A stretch of 64,000 nucleotides of DNA from Cryptomeria japonica (Eukaryota > Streptophyta > Pinopsida > Cupressales > Cupressaceae): contig NC_081410.1 in the NCBI RefSeq assembly GCF_030272615.1, positions 224,677,415 through 224,741,414 on the forward strand. Reading direction: 5' to 3'. Below, one piece after another: positions 21,875 to 32,482 of this stretch. Below the pieces are notes generated by a model, which did not search any database, was not told the DNA's origin, and saw only the letters and a program-made list of their open reading frames with translations. The position numbers were made by a program, and so were the translations under genes. The first letter of the stretch is position 1; every line of letters starts with the position of its first letter.

Positions 21875-23754
21875 TCAACTAACTTCATGAAGAGGGACAA
21901 CCCCCAACTGACTTCTAAGATACTCAAAAGTGGTCTTAGGTAGAGGTCTGGTAAAGATATTTGCAAGCTTCTCCTTGGTAGAAACATGCTCTAAGATAAC
22001 ATCTTTACTTTGAACCTTTTTCCCTCAAAAAGTGATACTTCAATTCAATGTGCTTGGTGCAAGCGTGCAACACAAGATTCCTAGAAATATTAATGGAACT
22101 TGTATTATCACATAAAATCTTGATAGGTTCTGATATCTTCATCTTAAAACCTTCCAAAATGTGCCTCATCCAAATAGCTTGTGTGCAATTCATATAAGAT
22201 GCAACATACTCAGCTTCAGCAGTAGATTGTGAAGTACAACTCTTCTTCTTACTATTCCATGAAACTAGCCTTCCTCTTAGAAACAATGCTCCACTAGTAG
22301 TACTTTTTCGGTCATCAATATTTTCTACCCAATCAGCATCACTGTATGCCTTCAAATCAAAGTTTCCTCCATATGGATATCATAATCCATAGTCAGCTGT
22401 ACCTTTCAGATATCTAAAAATTCTCTTTGTTGCTATCAGGTGTGCTTCCTTTGGATTCTTCTGAAATCTAGCAACTATACCAACCGCATGGGCAATATCC
22501 AGTTTGTTGTGAACAAAATAGTGTAATTTTCCAATCATTGACCTGTATTCCTTTTCATCAACAGACTTAGATGCATCCTCCTTGGACAACTTACAACCTA
22601 TAACCATTGGTGTTCCAACTGGTTTACAGTCACTCATGCCAAAAGTCTTCAAAACCTCTTTCACATACTTAGATTGAGCAATTAAAATACCATTCTTCAT
22701 TTTATATATTTGCAAGCCTATGAAAAAATTTATTTCCCCTACTAAAGACATTTCAAACTCATTTTTCATTTCATCTGCAAACTATTGCTCATGACATCAT
22801 TACCTCCAAAAATAATATCATCAACAAATAATTCACTGACTAGTATTTCATCTCCTTCTGACTTGAGAAAATATTATTATCATCACTAGTTCTTGCAAAG
22901 CCTATCTTCATCAGATGTGTATGAAGTCGCTCATACCATGCTCTGGGTGCCTTCTTTAATCCATACAAAGCTTTATGCAATTTGCATACCATGTCTTTCT
23001 CTTCTGTCAATGCATAACCATCAAGCTTCTCTATGTATACCTCTTCTTCCAATGTCCCATTCAAAAATTCAGACTTAACATCCATCTAGTATACCTTGAA
23101 CTTCTTATGGGCTGCAAATGTAAGTAAAGTTGTGACACCTTCCAGTCTTGCTACTGGTGCAAAAGTTTTGCCATAATCTTCTCCTTCTTCTTGAGCATAA
23201 CCCTTGCAAACTAATCTTGTCTTGTTGTGAACTACAACACCATCTTCATTTAACTTGTTTCTAAATACCCATTTAGTACCTATAACATTCTTGTTTACCG
23301 GTCAGGGTACCAGGGTCCAAGTGTTGTTCTTCTCAATTTGATCCAATTCCTCCTCCATAGCTTTAACCCAATAATCATCACCAATTGCCTCCTTAGAACT
23401 TCTAGGTTCAATGGTGGAGATCATGCAAGAGTTCTCTCTTATTTTCCTTCTAGTTAGTACTCCAACATCCTTATCCCCAATGATCTTCTTAGGACTGTGG
23501 TTCAATCTTACATACCTAGGAATAACATGATCATTCTCTTTAGGTTTAGCTTCTTCATTATCATCTTCTTCTGAATTTATTTGTTCTGGTTGAACAAGTA
23601 TATCGGAATTTGGTTTACCAATTTCTAATTTAACAATTTTGGGTTCCAAAAGCAAAATGCAAGGATCTTCATCCTTTTTCTTTGAACTGGTTCCATCTGA
23701 TACTTCAGGACATTCATCTACACAAACATCATCACTCTCAACAATTCTCTGTGT
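21875..23754 (-). pseudogene. Copia RT and RNase H
   Basis: On the minus strand it shows NVIGTKWVFRNKLNEDG (about 23260), KALYGLKKAPRAWYERL (about 22960), an RT catalytic box reading F-V-D-D (22817-22828) instead of the usual YVDD, and QSKYVKEVLKTFGM (about 22670). Then come the RNase H motifs SDADW, DRKSTTSGALF and STAEAEYVAS (about 22345-22200), ending FTRPLPKTTFEYLRSQLGV with TGA at 21875-21877. Stops and at least two frameshifts occur, including one just before FVDD and a TAG in VY-stop-MDVKS where Gln is the norm. Confidence 0.85.
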
Positions 23755-24861
23755 CTAGTTGTTGAAGCATTTGTAGGCCTTACTCTTGGTGGAATAGCCT
23801 AGAAATATGCCTTCATCACTCTTAGCTTCAAACTTGCTTATGTAATCACCTCTTTTAATAAAACATTTGCTACCAAATATTTTTAAATAACTAGCATTAG
23901 GTGATCTCCCATACCAATATTCATAAGGGGTATTGTCCTTACCTCTTTTCATCATAACTCGGTTCATTGTGTAGACAGATGTACTTATAACTTCTTTCCA
24001 AAAAAATTTCACTACACTTCCTTGTATCAACATTGTCCTAGTAGCTTCAACCACTGACCAGTTGTTCCTCTCTGCTATACCATTCTGTTGTGGTGTCCTT
24101 GGTGCAGAAATTTGCCACTTGATACCATTCTTATCACAGTACTTGGTGAATTCCTCGGAAGTAAATTCATCGCCTTGATCTATTCTCAAACATTTTATCT
24201 TTTTTCCACTCTCTTTCTCAGCTAAGGCCCTAAATGCCTTGAATTTACCAAAAGATTCATTATTATCATTCAAGAATGTGACCCACATCATCCTTGAACA
24301 ATCATCAGTGAAGATCGTGAAATATCTATCACCTTGAATGCTTCTTGTTCTTATTGGTCCACATAGATCTGTATGAACCAAATCTAACAAGTTCTCTACT
24401 GAGAAGGACTTGCTCTTGAAAGTTGAAGAAGTCATCTTTCCTAACTGACATTCTTTACAAAGAGCATTAATCGGTTTGTCTAGCTGAGGCGGACCTCTTA
24501 CTGTCTTGGACTTGCTCACTTTAACAATGTTATCAAAGTTTATATGACAAAATATCCTATGCCAAAGCCAGCTATCATCTATCTTTGCAATCAAACAATT
24601 GTTAACTTTAAGATTAAGATGAAATAGATTACCTCTGGTTTATTTCTCGGTTGCAATCAATTCACCTTTGTTGTCAAATATTTTGCACATACCATTTCTA
24701 AACTCCAGTGGGTATCCTATGTCATTAAGTTGTGCCACACTCAAAAGATTGTGCTTTAGACCTTCAACCCAATAGACATCATTAGCACTGCTCTTCCCAT
24801 TAAGAGAAATAACTCCCTTACCTTTAACCATACAGGGTGAGTCATTGCCAAATCTGACAAC
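23755..24861 (-). pseudogene. Copia protease end and integrase
   Basis: 24861-24640 encodes the protease C-terminal part (GKGVISLNGK, WVEGLKHNLLSVAQL). After a TAA the integrase follows: zinc H-H-C-C (WLWHRIFCHINF...CKECQLGK), the DLCGP first Asp, RIDQGDEF second Asp and NGIAERNN Glu. All three catalytic positions are present, but the second motif differs from the usual RSDRGGEF. The C-terminal part shows YGRSPNASYLKIFGSKCF and GIFLGYSTKSKAYKCFN, stopping with TAG at about 23755. Confidence 0.85.
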
Positions 24862-25357
24862 TAATCCTAAGTATGGATTCGGATGACAACACATGAGTGA
24901 AAACCTGTAGTATTGTAAATTCTATTACAAGAACTAGAAATCATAGAATTGAAGCAAGCCAAAAAGTAATCTATTTCATTCGAAAACCCAACATATAGAA
25001 GTTCATGAGATTCCAAGAGTCACGAAAAACCTCTTGAGAATCGAAGTCCAACAGTCACATTTATTCATTACATAATAAAATCTAAAAACTACGAAATTTT
25101 CAAAAAACTATATGAAATTTTATCCTAACTTCAACTAGACATAACTTTCTACTCGGGACTCAAAATTAGGCATCGTTGATCTCGTTGGAAAGGTCTCCAA
25201 GAGTTGTAGACACAAATTTGAAAGAGAATACACTAGCTATGCTCTATCACCAATTGAAGGGGCTTAAAATACCCTTAAGACCTTCAAATATGCAAATTAC
25301 TAACATATAGACAAACTAAAGTAAAAAAATAATATAATTCAAGTTTTCTTCTGATCA
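24862..25357 (-). mobile_element. 0.5-kb insert in the copia protease, LTR-like
   Basis: The protease frame breaks after FDGGVV and resumes with VVRFGNDSPC; the intervening 496 bp is non-coding. It is flanked by ACAAC at 24857-24861 and 25358-25362, a 5-bp TSD. On the minus strand it starts TGATC and ends GATTA, which would be the TG...CA of an LTR with one C-to-T change. It may be a solo LTR or a small TRIM/MITE-like element; I cannot name a family. Confidence 0.6.
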
Positions 25358-25362
25358 ACAAC

Positions 25363-26484
25363 ACCGCCATCAAATTCCTTCAAGGAAAGAAATTTTCTCT
25401 GATCACCGGTCATGTGATGTGAACAACCATTATCAATTATCCAATCATTAGAGTTAACCATCCTAGACACTAGCGTCTTCTAATCTAATATCTCTTCCTT
25501 AATAGCTACAAACACAATATCTTCACTAGCATCATCATCAGATTCTTCATCAGTAATACCACTGTCAACCGCTATAAGACAATCTATCTTTCATTTTCCC
25601 TTATACTTCTTGAATTTATCTCTCTTGTATTCATTTTCACCATTAGGACAGTTAGTTGCTATCTGACCAATCTTGCTACATGCAAAACACTTTAAAGGTA
25701 GTTTACCTCTATATTTCCCAGTGCCTCTAGGCAGTCGTTTTGCCAACAATGCTTCAAGTTCCACTAAGTTGTCTTCATCATCAGCATCTCTACTAGATCT
25801 AGATTCATAACCATGACAAGTATCTCTACTTTTTCTCACAGATGGGTTAGAGATAGAAGCTCTGAATGCAGATTTTGATTTCTATACACTACCATCATAA
25901 CCATTTAATTCAAAAGCAGTAAGTTTGTCAATGATAGAGTCAAGAGTTACCTTAGTTTTGTCAATGGACTTCAACTCCTAAATAGCTGCAACTCGGATAG
26001 CATAGACCGGTAGCAGGGTTCTCAGTACCTTACTGATCACTGTGGCATCCTCCACTTTCCCTCCTGCACTCTTTATTTCACTAACTATCTCTTTTATCCT
26101 TTGACCATACTGTTGGATATTCTCACCTTCAGACATTCTCATGTCATCAAACTTTCCTCTTAGGCTCTCCTCTTTAGCAATCTTAACATGTTCATCACCG
26201 CTATAAATCTCTTCAAGTTTTTTCCATAATTCATATGCAGTTTCAAGACCATTAACATCTACATATTCAACATCACACAAGGAACTGATAATAGCCTCCA
26301 ATGCTTGATGATTTTCTTGTTGTTCTTTCTTCTGATCATCGGTCAGAGTTCCAGTAGGTGCAATATACTTAGTTTTTACATGATCCCAATACTGTCTTCC
26401 CAGACTCTTAATGTAAATCTTCATTTTGTCGCTCCATATCCTATAGTTATCTTTGTTGAACTTTGGACCTTTCTTCTTCATCAT
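25363..26484 (-). pseudogene. Copia gag and protease N-terminus
   Basis: From ATG at 26482-26484: the gag N-terminal domain (KFNKDNYRIWSDKMKIY, YELWKKLEEIYSGD, RGKFDDMRMSEGENIQQY) typical of UBN2/DUF4219 copia gag. It is interrupted by TAG at 25978 and TGA at about 25591. A zinc knuckle CFACSKIGQIATNC has Gln (25663-25665) instead of the ligand His. The protease active site reads D-N-G (25426-25434) in WIIDNGCSHHMTGD rather than D-S/T-G. Confidence 0.82.
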
Positions 26485-26542
26485 GATCTACAAGATATTT
26501 TCCTCCAGCTGTTAGGATTTTAGGTTAAAGAGGACCTGAGAT

Positions 26543-26554
26543 GCTTTGATAACA
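26543..26554 (-). other. Primer binding site of the copia element
   Basis: Minus-strand TGTTATCAAAGC, two bases from the 5' LTR end. It is one base off the standard TGGTATCAAAGC initiator tRNA-Met site. Confidence 0.75.
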
Positions 26555-26556
26555 AT

Positions 26557-27971
26557 TGACGGTATGATGAAAGAATAAGTATCCGGTAGAATACTGAGAG
26601 AAGGGGGGTCAATCAGTATACTGAAAAACTGATCACAAACTTCCCAATCTCAAATTCAAACTCACAAAGTAAACTTTCAATGTCAAGATCAATACTCAAC
26701 ATCGACCAGTTAACTATTATAACAACTTAACAGTAAACAACTTCAATCTTGTAAACATCAAAATGCTTAATCATATCTCAACATATTCAATCTCTCAATG
26801 CTTCCAGTTATCATGCCTTATCAGAATAGTTAGGTAGTCAATCAAATCAACAAATAAGATCATAATCGTAAAAACATTCACCACTTGACACAAATGTTTA
26901 TACGTGGAAAACCCAAATAGGTAAAAACCATGGTGAGATGAGACTCACAAGGATAGCTATCTAAACTCTTCTGAAGTTCACCCTATTAGGAACCAAGCCT
27001 GTTAAAGCTTTTACAATAAGTCTTGCTAAGAACTGATTCTGTTAGGAATCACCCGGTTAAGGGATTTACAAAATGCCTTGATGAAAAGAAAATACCCTAT
27101 TAGGAGTAACCTCGGTAGAGGGTTTGAGAATCCAAGCTAATGGACCACCTTGTTAGAGGATTTAAGAAGTAACTAATCTTGTTAGAGCTTACCCGGTTAG
27201 GGGATTTCAATTTTGTTGTAATTGTTAGAAAACAAAAGGTTTTTTGATCTGTCTGAATAGCACTACATTTGCTTGATCAGATCCTTTTAAGCTTCAATAT
27301 GCTTCTACACAAACTGTAGATCCATTCTCCGATTAGGCAACTACACACTCAATTGGTTTCACCCAACACTTTGCCAACACTCTTATTCATCGACCTTAAA
27401 TAAAAATCAATTAGGTCGGTAACACAACAAAAAACCTAATTCTCTCATAGAGATTACAAACAAGTCGGTTCAATCTTGACCGTTAGAAATCATAACAATC
27501 TCTTCACATTATTCAAAAAAATTCCAACCGCTTCATCGGACTTTGTAACTCATCATGCGCTATGCATTAGATGCAATTCACTTTGCTCATTCCCTAGACA
27601 ATCAAACAAACGCGCCAAAACAATTTGAACTTATCCTGATACAATGATCAGGTGTGTCTCCATCATTACCGCTCATCATTAGATCTTAAACCAACAAACT
27701 TGATCGGTTAGGGTTTAATAAAAAACAGCTGGTAGGGTTTACCGGTTACATTGCATAAAAAGGGTTTAACCTTATACACCGATTTACCGGTTCAACTCAC
27801 AAACTTAACATACTGGTTTACAACACCTTCCACAAAGCTCTTCCTTTTGGTTACAAGCAAATATCAATAACAACAACAATATCAGCAATATCATAAATAA
27901 CATTACCGGTTCAATTAACATCAATGACAACATAACATATCATTAATACAATTTTCATGCAAATGCCAACA
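26557..27971 (-). repeat. 5' LTR of the copia element
   Basis: 1415 bp; plus-strand view TGACGGTATGATG to AATGCCAACA, followed by TSD TGAGG at 27972-27976. Strongly similar to 20086-21520. Confidence 0.92.
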
Positions 27972-28520
27972 TGAGGTACTACTTTGATTTGTCCAATCAA
28001 CAATATAGATTGTCCACAAATGTGTTTTAGTTTTTTATTTTTCTAATTCTTCTTCACTCTTTGAACTTATTCTCAATATAGATTGCTTTAGGGGTGACTC
28101 CTAGTCTAGGGGTGATGTATGTTCATCATTTTGTTTTGCTCTAGAGGTAACTTCTCACTAAAAAATGATATGAATTCATACTTGACTAGCATTTCTCAAG
28201 ATAAGGTAATTTTCCACTACATCTTCATTCTACTCCTTTGTGACATATTTTCCTTTTGATTTCTTTATCATTTCCTCGGCTACACCCACATCAGTGCGCT
28301 TAGCAACACCCTCCTTAGCATGCTTATCTCTTTTCTTCATAATTTGTTCTGCCTTCTTCATGGCTTGTTTCCCATTTCCTTTGTTCATTTGTGGCATCTA
28401 TCCTCCCCATCCTACTTTTTTTTTCTTTTTTTTTCTCCAATTTTCTTATTCATTATTATTTTAATCAATTCTTTGGTTTCTCTTGCACTTTTTTTATCTC
28501 CTTTTCCCATGACATTTTTC
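27972..28520 (-). pseudogene. Upstream part of the decayed gag-like remnant
   Basis: It should join 20085 after removal of the copia element. The minus strand gives a short Lys/Glu-rich frame (MPQMNKGNGKQAMKKAEQIM near 28400-28340, continuing to KSKGKYVTKE) and then stops. It is too decayed for a family call. Confidence 0.3.
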
Positions 28521-28785
28521 CTTAAAATTCCTTAGTCTTTATATAGCCCACAATTGTTTAAAAATATAAATGTTGCATCTTTTTAGGGATCCCTTTAGAT
28601 CCCTCACCCCTTTCCATTTGTCATCCCCTAATTACATACCCCTCTCTCACAAAAGTGGCCCTTAGGGTCTATTGCTTGTTATTTTTTTGCCACTTTCTTC
28701 TTTCTTATGCTTTATACTTTCTTTACTATTCTCTCCAAGTTCTTATCAATTGAACCAATGTTAGCAAGAGAAATGGGGTTGTACA
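28521..28785. other. Unassigned T-rich sequence
   Basis: Contains T/C-rich low-complexity DNA; no gene or repeat boundary is supported. Confidence 0.4.
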
Positions 28786-29740
28786 TGTTGGAATCAATGA
28801 ACACTGAGAGGGGGGGTGAATCAGTGTTCTGCAATTAACAACTTTCTTTAACTGATTCTTTAACCACCGGATGCAAATGAATAAATGAAAAGTGCAGAAA
28901 CTAAATGCAAACAAGCACAAAACCATAACACCATAATTTTTACGTGGAAACCCAGAAAGGGAAAAACTGCGGTGGGATTAAGACCCGCAATGTTATAACT
29001 ATGATCAAGAGTATAATAATATTACAAAAGAGGAATGCACATGCATCTAGGCACACTACCTAGAGCTCACTACTCAATTACAAATAAGGGATAAAACCCC
29101 GAAGGACTCACTATCCTACAAATGGTTACAAATGACAACAAGAATGTCTAAACTGATAAGTAGCCTCTACAAATGCCAAAATGTAGTTCTGGTTAAGCAT
29201 AAAGTGACTAACTTCATTGTTTTGTCTCACTGCTCTATTTTGTTGCTCTCTCATACACCAAAGCACTAAATCAAAGATAGCGCACGTGAAACTATGTTCA
29301 GACACTCATACACTCTTCGCACACTCACATCTACATCTAAAATTCTCATACAAATTGGTCATATATATCTGCACCATCAAATTAAATCAATTTCATGTCG
29401 GCCCCAAAACTACATAACACTCAACATGAAATGTGTAACAATAAGTTGGCTCAATCCAATTACAAATCCATATGCAGACCTAAATAATTGATAATAAGAT
29501 TCACACATGTCATCTCAACCACTTCGAATTCAAAACCAAACACCGAAATCATCTCAAAGATTCCACACAACACGCTACACAAAAATAATCATGTTCTTGA
29601 AATACCAGATACTGGATCTTCTATCTTGCACGAGAATCAATACCGGAGGCTAGGATTGTGAACTAAGTTGTCTTGAACATCCAATTAGCTACATATTCCA
29701 CCATAACCAAAACTATGCAACCAAAATCAATACAAAAGGT
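28786..29740 (-). repeat. Partial LTR, minus orientation, far end lost
   Basis: The plus strand reads TGTTGGAATCAATGAACACTG then the reversed poly-C box (gagagggggggtgaatcag), followed by the reversed pair ttttacgtggaaaccc...gggaaaaactgcggtggg near 28937-28973. That is the 3' end of an LTR of the same general design as others here. No matching end or TSD is found; 29740 is an arbitrary limit. Confidence 0.5.
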
Positions 29741-30015
29741 AGGTCTTAATCTCTACTCTATTTCTATATTATTTCTCCTATATCTCTACCACATATGATT
29801 TATATTCATTACATATATGTTTTCCCATGAGGGGACATGACTCCTGAATACATCTAGGGAATCCTCCTTTCTCTATGGATCCTTTGCAATAGCCTACAGT
29901 AGGATTCAAATTTTGATTCTAGCCCCTTGACCTGCTAACAAAGACCATCCCAAAGATCTACATCATGGTAGAGGAGAATCATGAGAGTCGTGAGAAAATT
30001 GAAAACTATGGTTAC
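29741..30015. other. Unassigned sequence
   Basis: No coding or repeat signal that I can support; it abuts the LTR start at 30016. Confidence 0.4.
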
Positions 30016-30897
30016 TGTTGGAAATTGACATTCATTGAAATCATATGTTGTCATTGACTACAACAAGATTCTATTGAAGGCATATATCAACATTTGGAGG
30101 CATACACTGGCAGATACCAACATTGGAGTATTTAGGGTCATCATTGGCACCGCATCCAACACTTAAGTGAAGCCGACATCAGTTTGAGATCTGAAAGGTT
30201 TTATTTGTAAAATCATTTTGTAATTATTATATAAGGGCCGACATTGAATATCTTTTGTATTGTAAGCTGACATAAGGCATATTATTTGTGAAGGGTATAT
30301 AAGTCAATCTGTTAGGTCATTTTGATATAAGACAAGATATATGAAAAAGGTAGAAGAACTGTGTAATGCGAAGGATATGTATGAAGTTCATTTGTATGGG
30401 AATGTAATATCATACTATGATCAGTAGATGGTTTGTAAATAATTCTTGGAGGAAAGGGGATACCGGTAGAAGGATTTAGGGTTTATGAACTGGTACAGAA
30501 CATAGCTTTAACTAGAACTCTTTTTGGCATAGCAGATGCATTTTGTGAGTTCACCAGTACTGTTTTATCTTAGCAAAAGCTTGTAGTCAGTGAGACTCTT
30601 TTGTGTTGAGAAGTGTGTCTTCCTGCATGTGCAAGCCCCCATGCTATGTAATATCTTTCATATGGCTAGTGAATTGTTATTGTGGGTCACAAATCCCATC
30701 GTGGTTTTTCCTCTTTGAGGTTTTCCATGTATAAATTCAGTGTGTTATGGTGTTCATTCATGTGGCTGGTTTATTTACTTCATGTTATATTTTTCTTCAT
30801 TTACTGGTTTATATGTGTATGTTATAATAATTTAAAATCTTATATTACTAGCATAACACTGATTCAACCCCCCTCTTAGTGTTATCATATACCAACA
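30016..30897 (+). repeat. 5' LTR of element 2
   Basis: 882 bp from TGTTGGAAATTG to ATACCAACA, ending just before the primer site. It contains the GATTCAACCCCCCTCTTAG box (about 30860-30880) and the GGTTTTTCCTC...GAGGTTTTCCATG pair (about 30701-30730). Confidence 0.88.
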
Positions 30898-30899
30898 AT

Positions 30900-30911
30900 T
30901 GGTATCAGAGC
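30900..30911 (+). other. Primer binding site of element 2
   Basis: TGGTATCAGAGC two bases after the LTR end, the initiator tRNA-Met type. Confidence 0.85.
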
Positions 30912-30970
30912 CTGGTACCTCGAAGGAGTTTAACAACTTGAGGAAGATCCTGAAACCAAAATCATTGAAC

Positions 30971-32047
30971 ATGGCTATGGAGAAGCAACTTGAGATAGCA
31001 CTTGAGGACTATGATGCTGAAAAAATGAAGAACTTAAAACTACAAGATGAATTGAATTCTACTAATGAATTCATTCTTGTTCTGCAAGAAAGGTTATCAT
31101 CAGCTCAAGCTAAGAGAAAGGAACTTTTGCTAAACTAGGATGATGAAGAGAAAAATGCACTTAAGGAAAAATGTTAGAAGCCGAGTCAAGAAAACATGCT
31201 CATGAAGAATGAAATGCAAGACCTGACTATGAGGTTATCAAAAGATATTGAGGACAAAAAGAAGAAGGAAGAAAATCTTGCTATATCTCTGAATAACAAA
31301 TTTGATGAATGTGGCAGATTGACTCATGAGAATAATCTATTGAGAGTTGATTTGGTACACTCCTGGAATAATGAACAAGAGCTTGAAAGACAAATAACAA
31401 CTCTGAGAGATGATCTAACTACTACAAGTGAGTTTAAAGAAAAATTCAGGATTAGTGCTGCATAGTTGGATGATTTATTGAAAAGACAAAGACAAAGTGA
31501 AGACTCTAGAGGACTTGGATTTGTACAAGGTGAAAGCTCTGCAAATGAAGATCAGACAACCAGTATGCATAACTCATAAGACCAAACAAAACCGGTAAGG
31601 CAATCTAATGCTTACAAATTCAATGGTAGATGTTTTGTTTGTAATAAATTCGGGCATATGGCTAGACAATGTAGAAATAGAGCAAATCAAAACTACAATT
31701 CAGTTCTCGATCAATGTACAAATTGCAAGAAATATGGTCATAAGTCAGAAGATTGCAGAATGAATGTTAAATGTCATGCATGTGGAAAGTTTGGTCATTT
31801 GGCTAATCAATGTAGGTCAAGGAATGACACCGGATATTGCAAAGCAATTCAAAAGAACAATGTTACATGTTATGCATGCAACAAAATAGGTCATATTGCT
31901 AAGTATTGCAGAAGCAAGTCTACACTGGATAGCAATGATAAAAAAATGAGAAAGGAAAGCAAAAGGTATATGAAATACAACAAGATCACAACAAGAGATG
32001 GGTTAGAAAATTTGAAGAACCAAGTGGAGATGCAACTACACCGATAA
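30971..32047 (+). pseudogene. ORF1 of element 2: coiled coil plus four zinc knuckles
   Basis: One frame from ATG 30971 to TAA near 32045, broken by TAG at about 31136, by stops near 31174 and 31463, and by TAA near 31577. The N-terminal two thirds is a charged coiled coil. A RQRQSEDSRGLGFVQGESS stretch (about 31485-31540) matches the GLGF motif seen in element 1 and in copia gag. Four intact CCHC knuckles follow: CFVCNKFGHMARQC, CTNCKKYGHKSEDC, CHACGKFGHLANQC and CYACNKIGHIAKYC. Expected role is RNA binding and packaging. Confidence 0.8.
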
Positions 32048-32482
32048 CTGCACTTGGAACTCCACCAGTAGAACAGAGCATTCCTGCATTGGCAGGAAAT
32101 TCAACTGGTAACTGAGGCATACACCTTAGGGGTTGGCAAATTCATTGCAAATCTTGCATATTCCCTGAAAGAGATCTGGAAGAGATCTGGAGTATGGTAT
32201 TGATTGTTGATGGAGGTTTATCCGGCATAAAACTGTGAAACCGACACCCGATAGGGTACATCGCTATGCATTTATGACAATGATGAATTAGAGTTTACTC
32301 ACTGATAAAAAGGGAAAATGGACTCATTTTCACTCACCCAACACTTGAGAAAATCAGAGCGAAGCAAAGGCGAATCATAGGCGATCAAGAGCGAGAAAAG
32401 GCATTCTGAAGGATTTCCAGTAGTCATCTGAGAAGTAATCAAACCCCACAACCGACGACTGTTATCCAGGTATTTCTTTGAA
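32048..32482 (+). other. Leader between ORF1 and ORF2 of element 2
   Basis: Non-coding on the plus strand. Blocks near 32240-32490 match those at 11075-11225 of element 1: ACCGACACCCGATAGGGTA, TCATTTTCACTCACC, AGAGCGA, AGGCGATCAA and ATCCAGGTATTT. The last looks like a splice donor context (CAG/GTATTT). Confidence 0.55.

Larger units (their letters stand above)
20086..27971 (-). mobile_element. Full-length Ty1/copia retrotransposon, minus orientation
   Basis: 7886 bp bounded by LTRs (26557-27971 as 5' LTR, 20086-21520 as 3' LTR) and a perfect TSD TGAGG (20081-20085 and 27972-27976). The order on the minus strand is primer site, gag with a UBN2-type domain, zinc knuckle, protease, integrase, RT and RNase H. 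Integrase before RT places it in Ty1/copia. All genes carry stops or frameshifts, and a 0.5-kb insert lies in the protease (24862-25357). Confidence 0.93.

Noticed and set aside
28240-28535. Hydrophobic plus-strand ORFs
   Set aside because: T/C-rich low-complexity sequence opposite a decayed minus-strand frame.
30682-30879. Hydrophobic ORF in the LTR of element 2
   Set aside because: T-rich LTR sequence; it stops before the primer site and is not in frame with ORF1.
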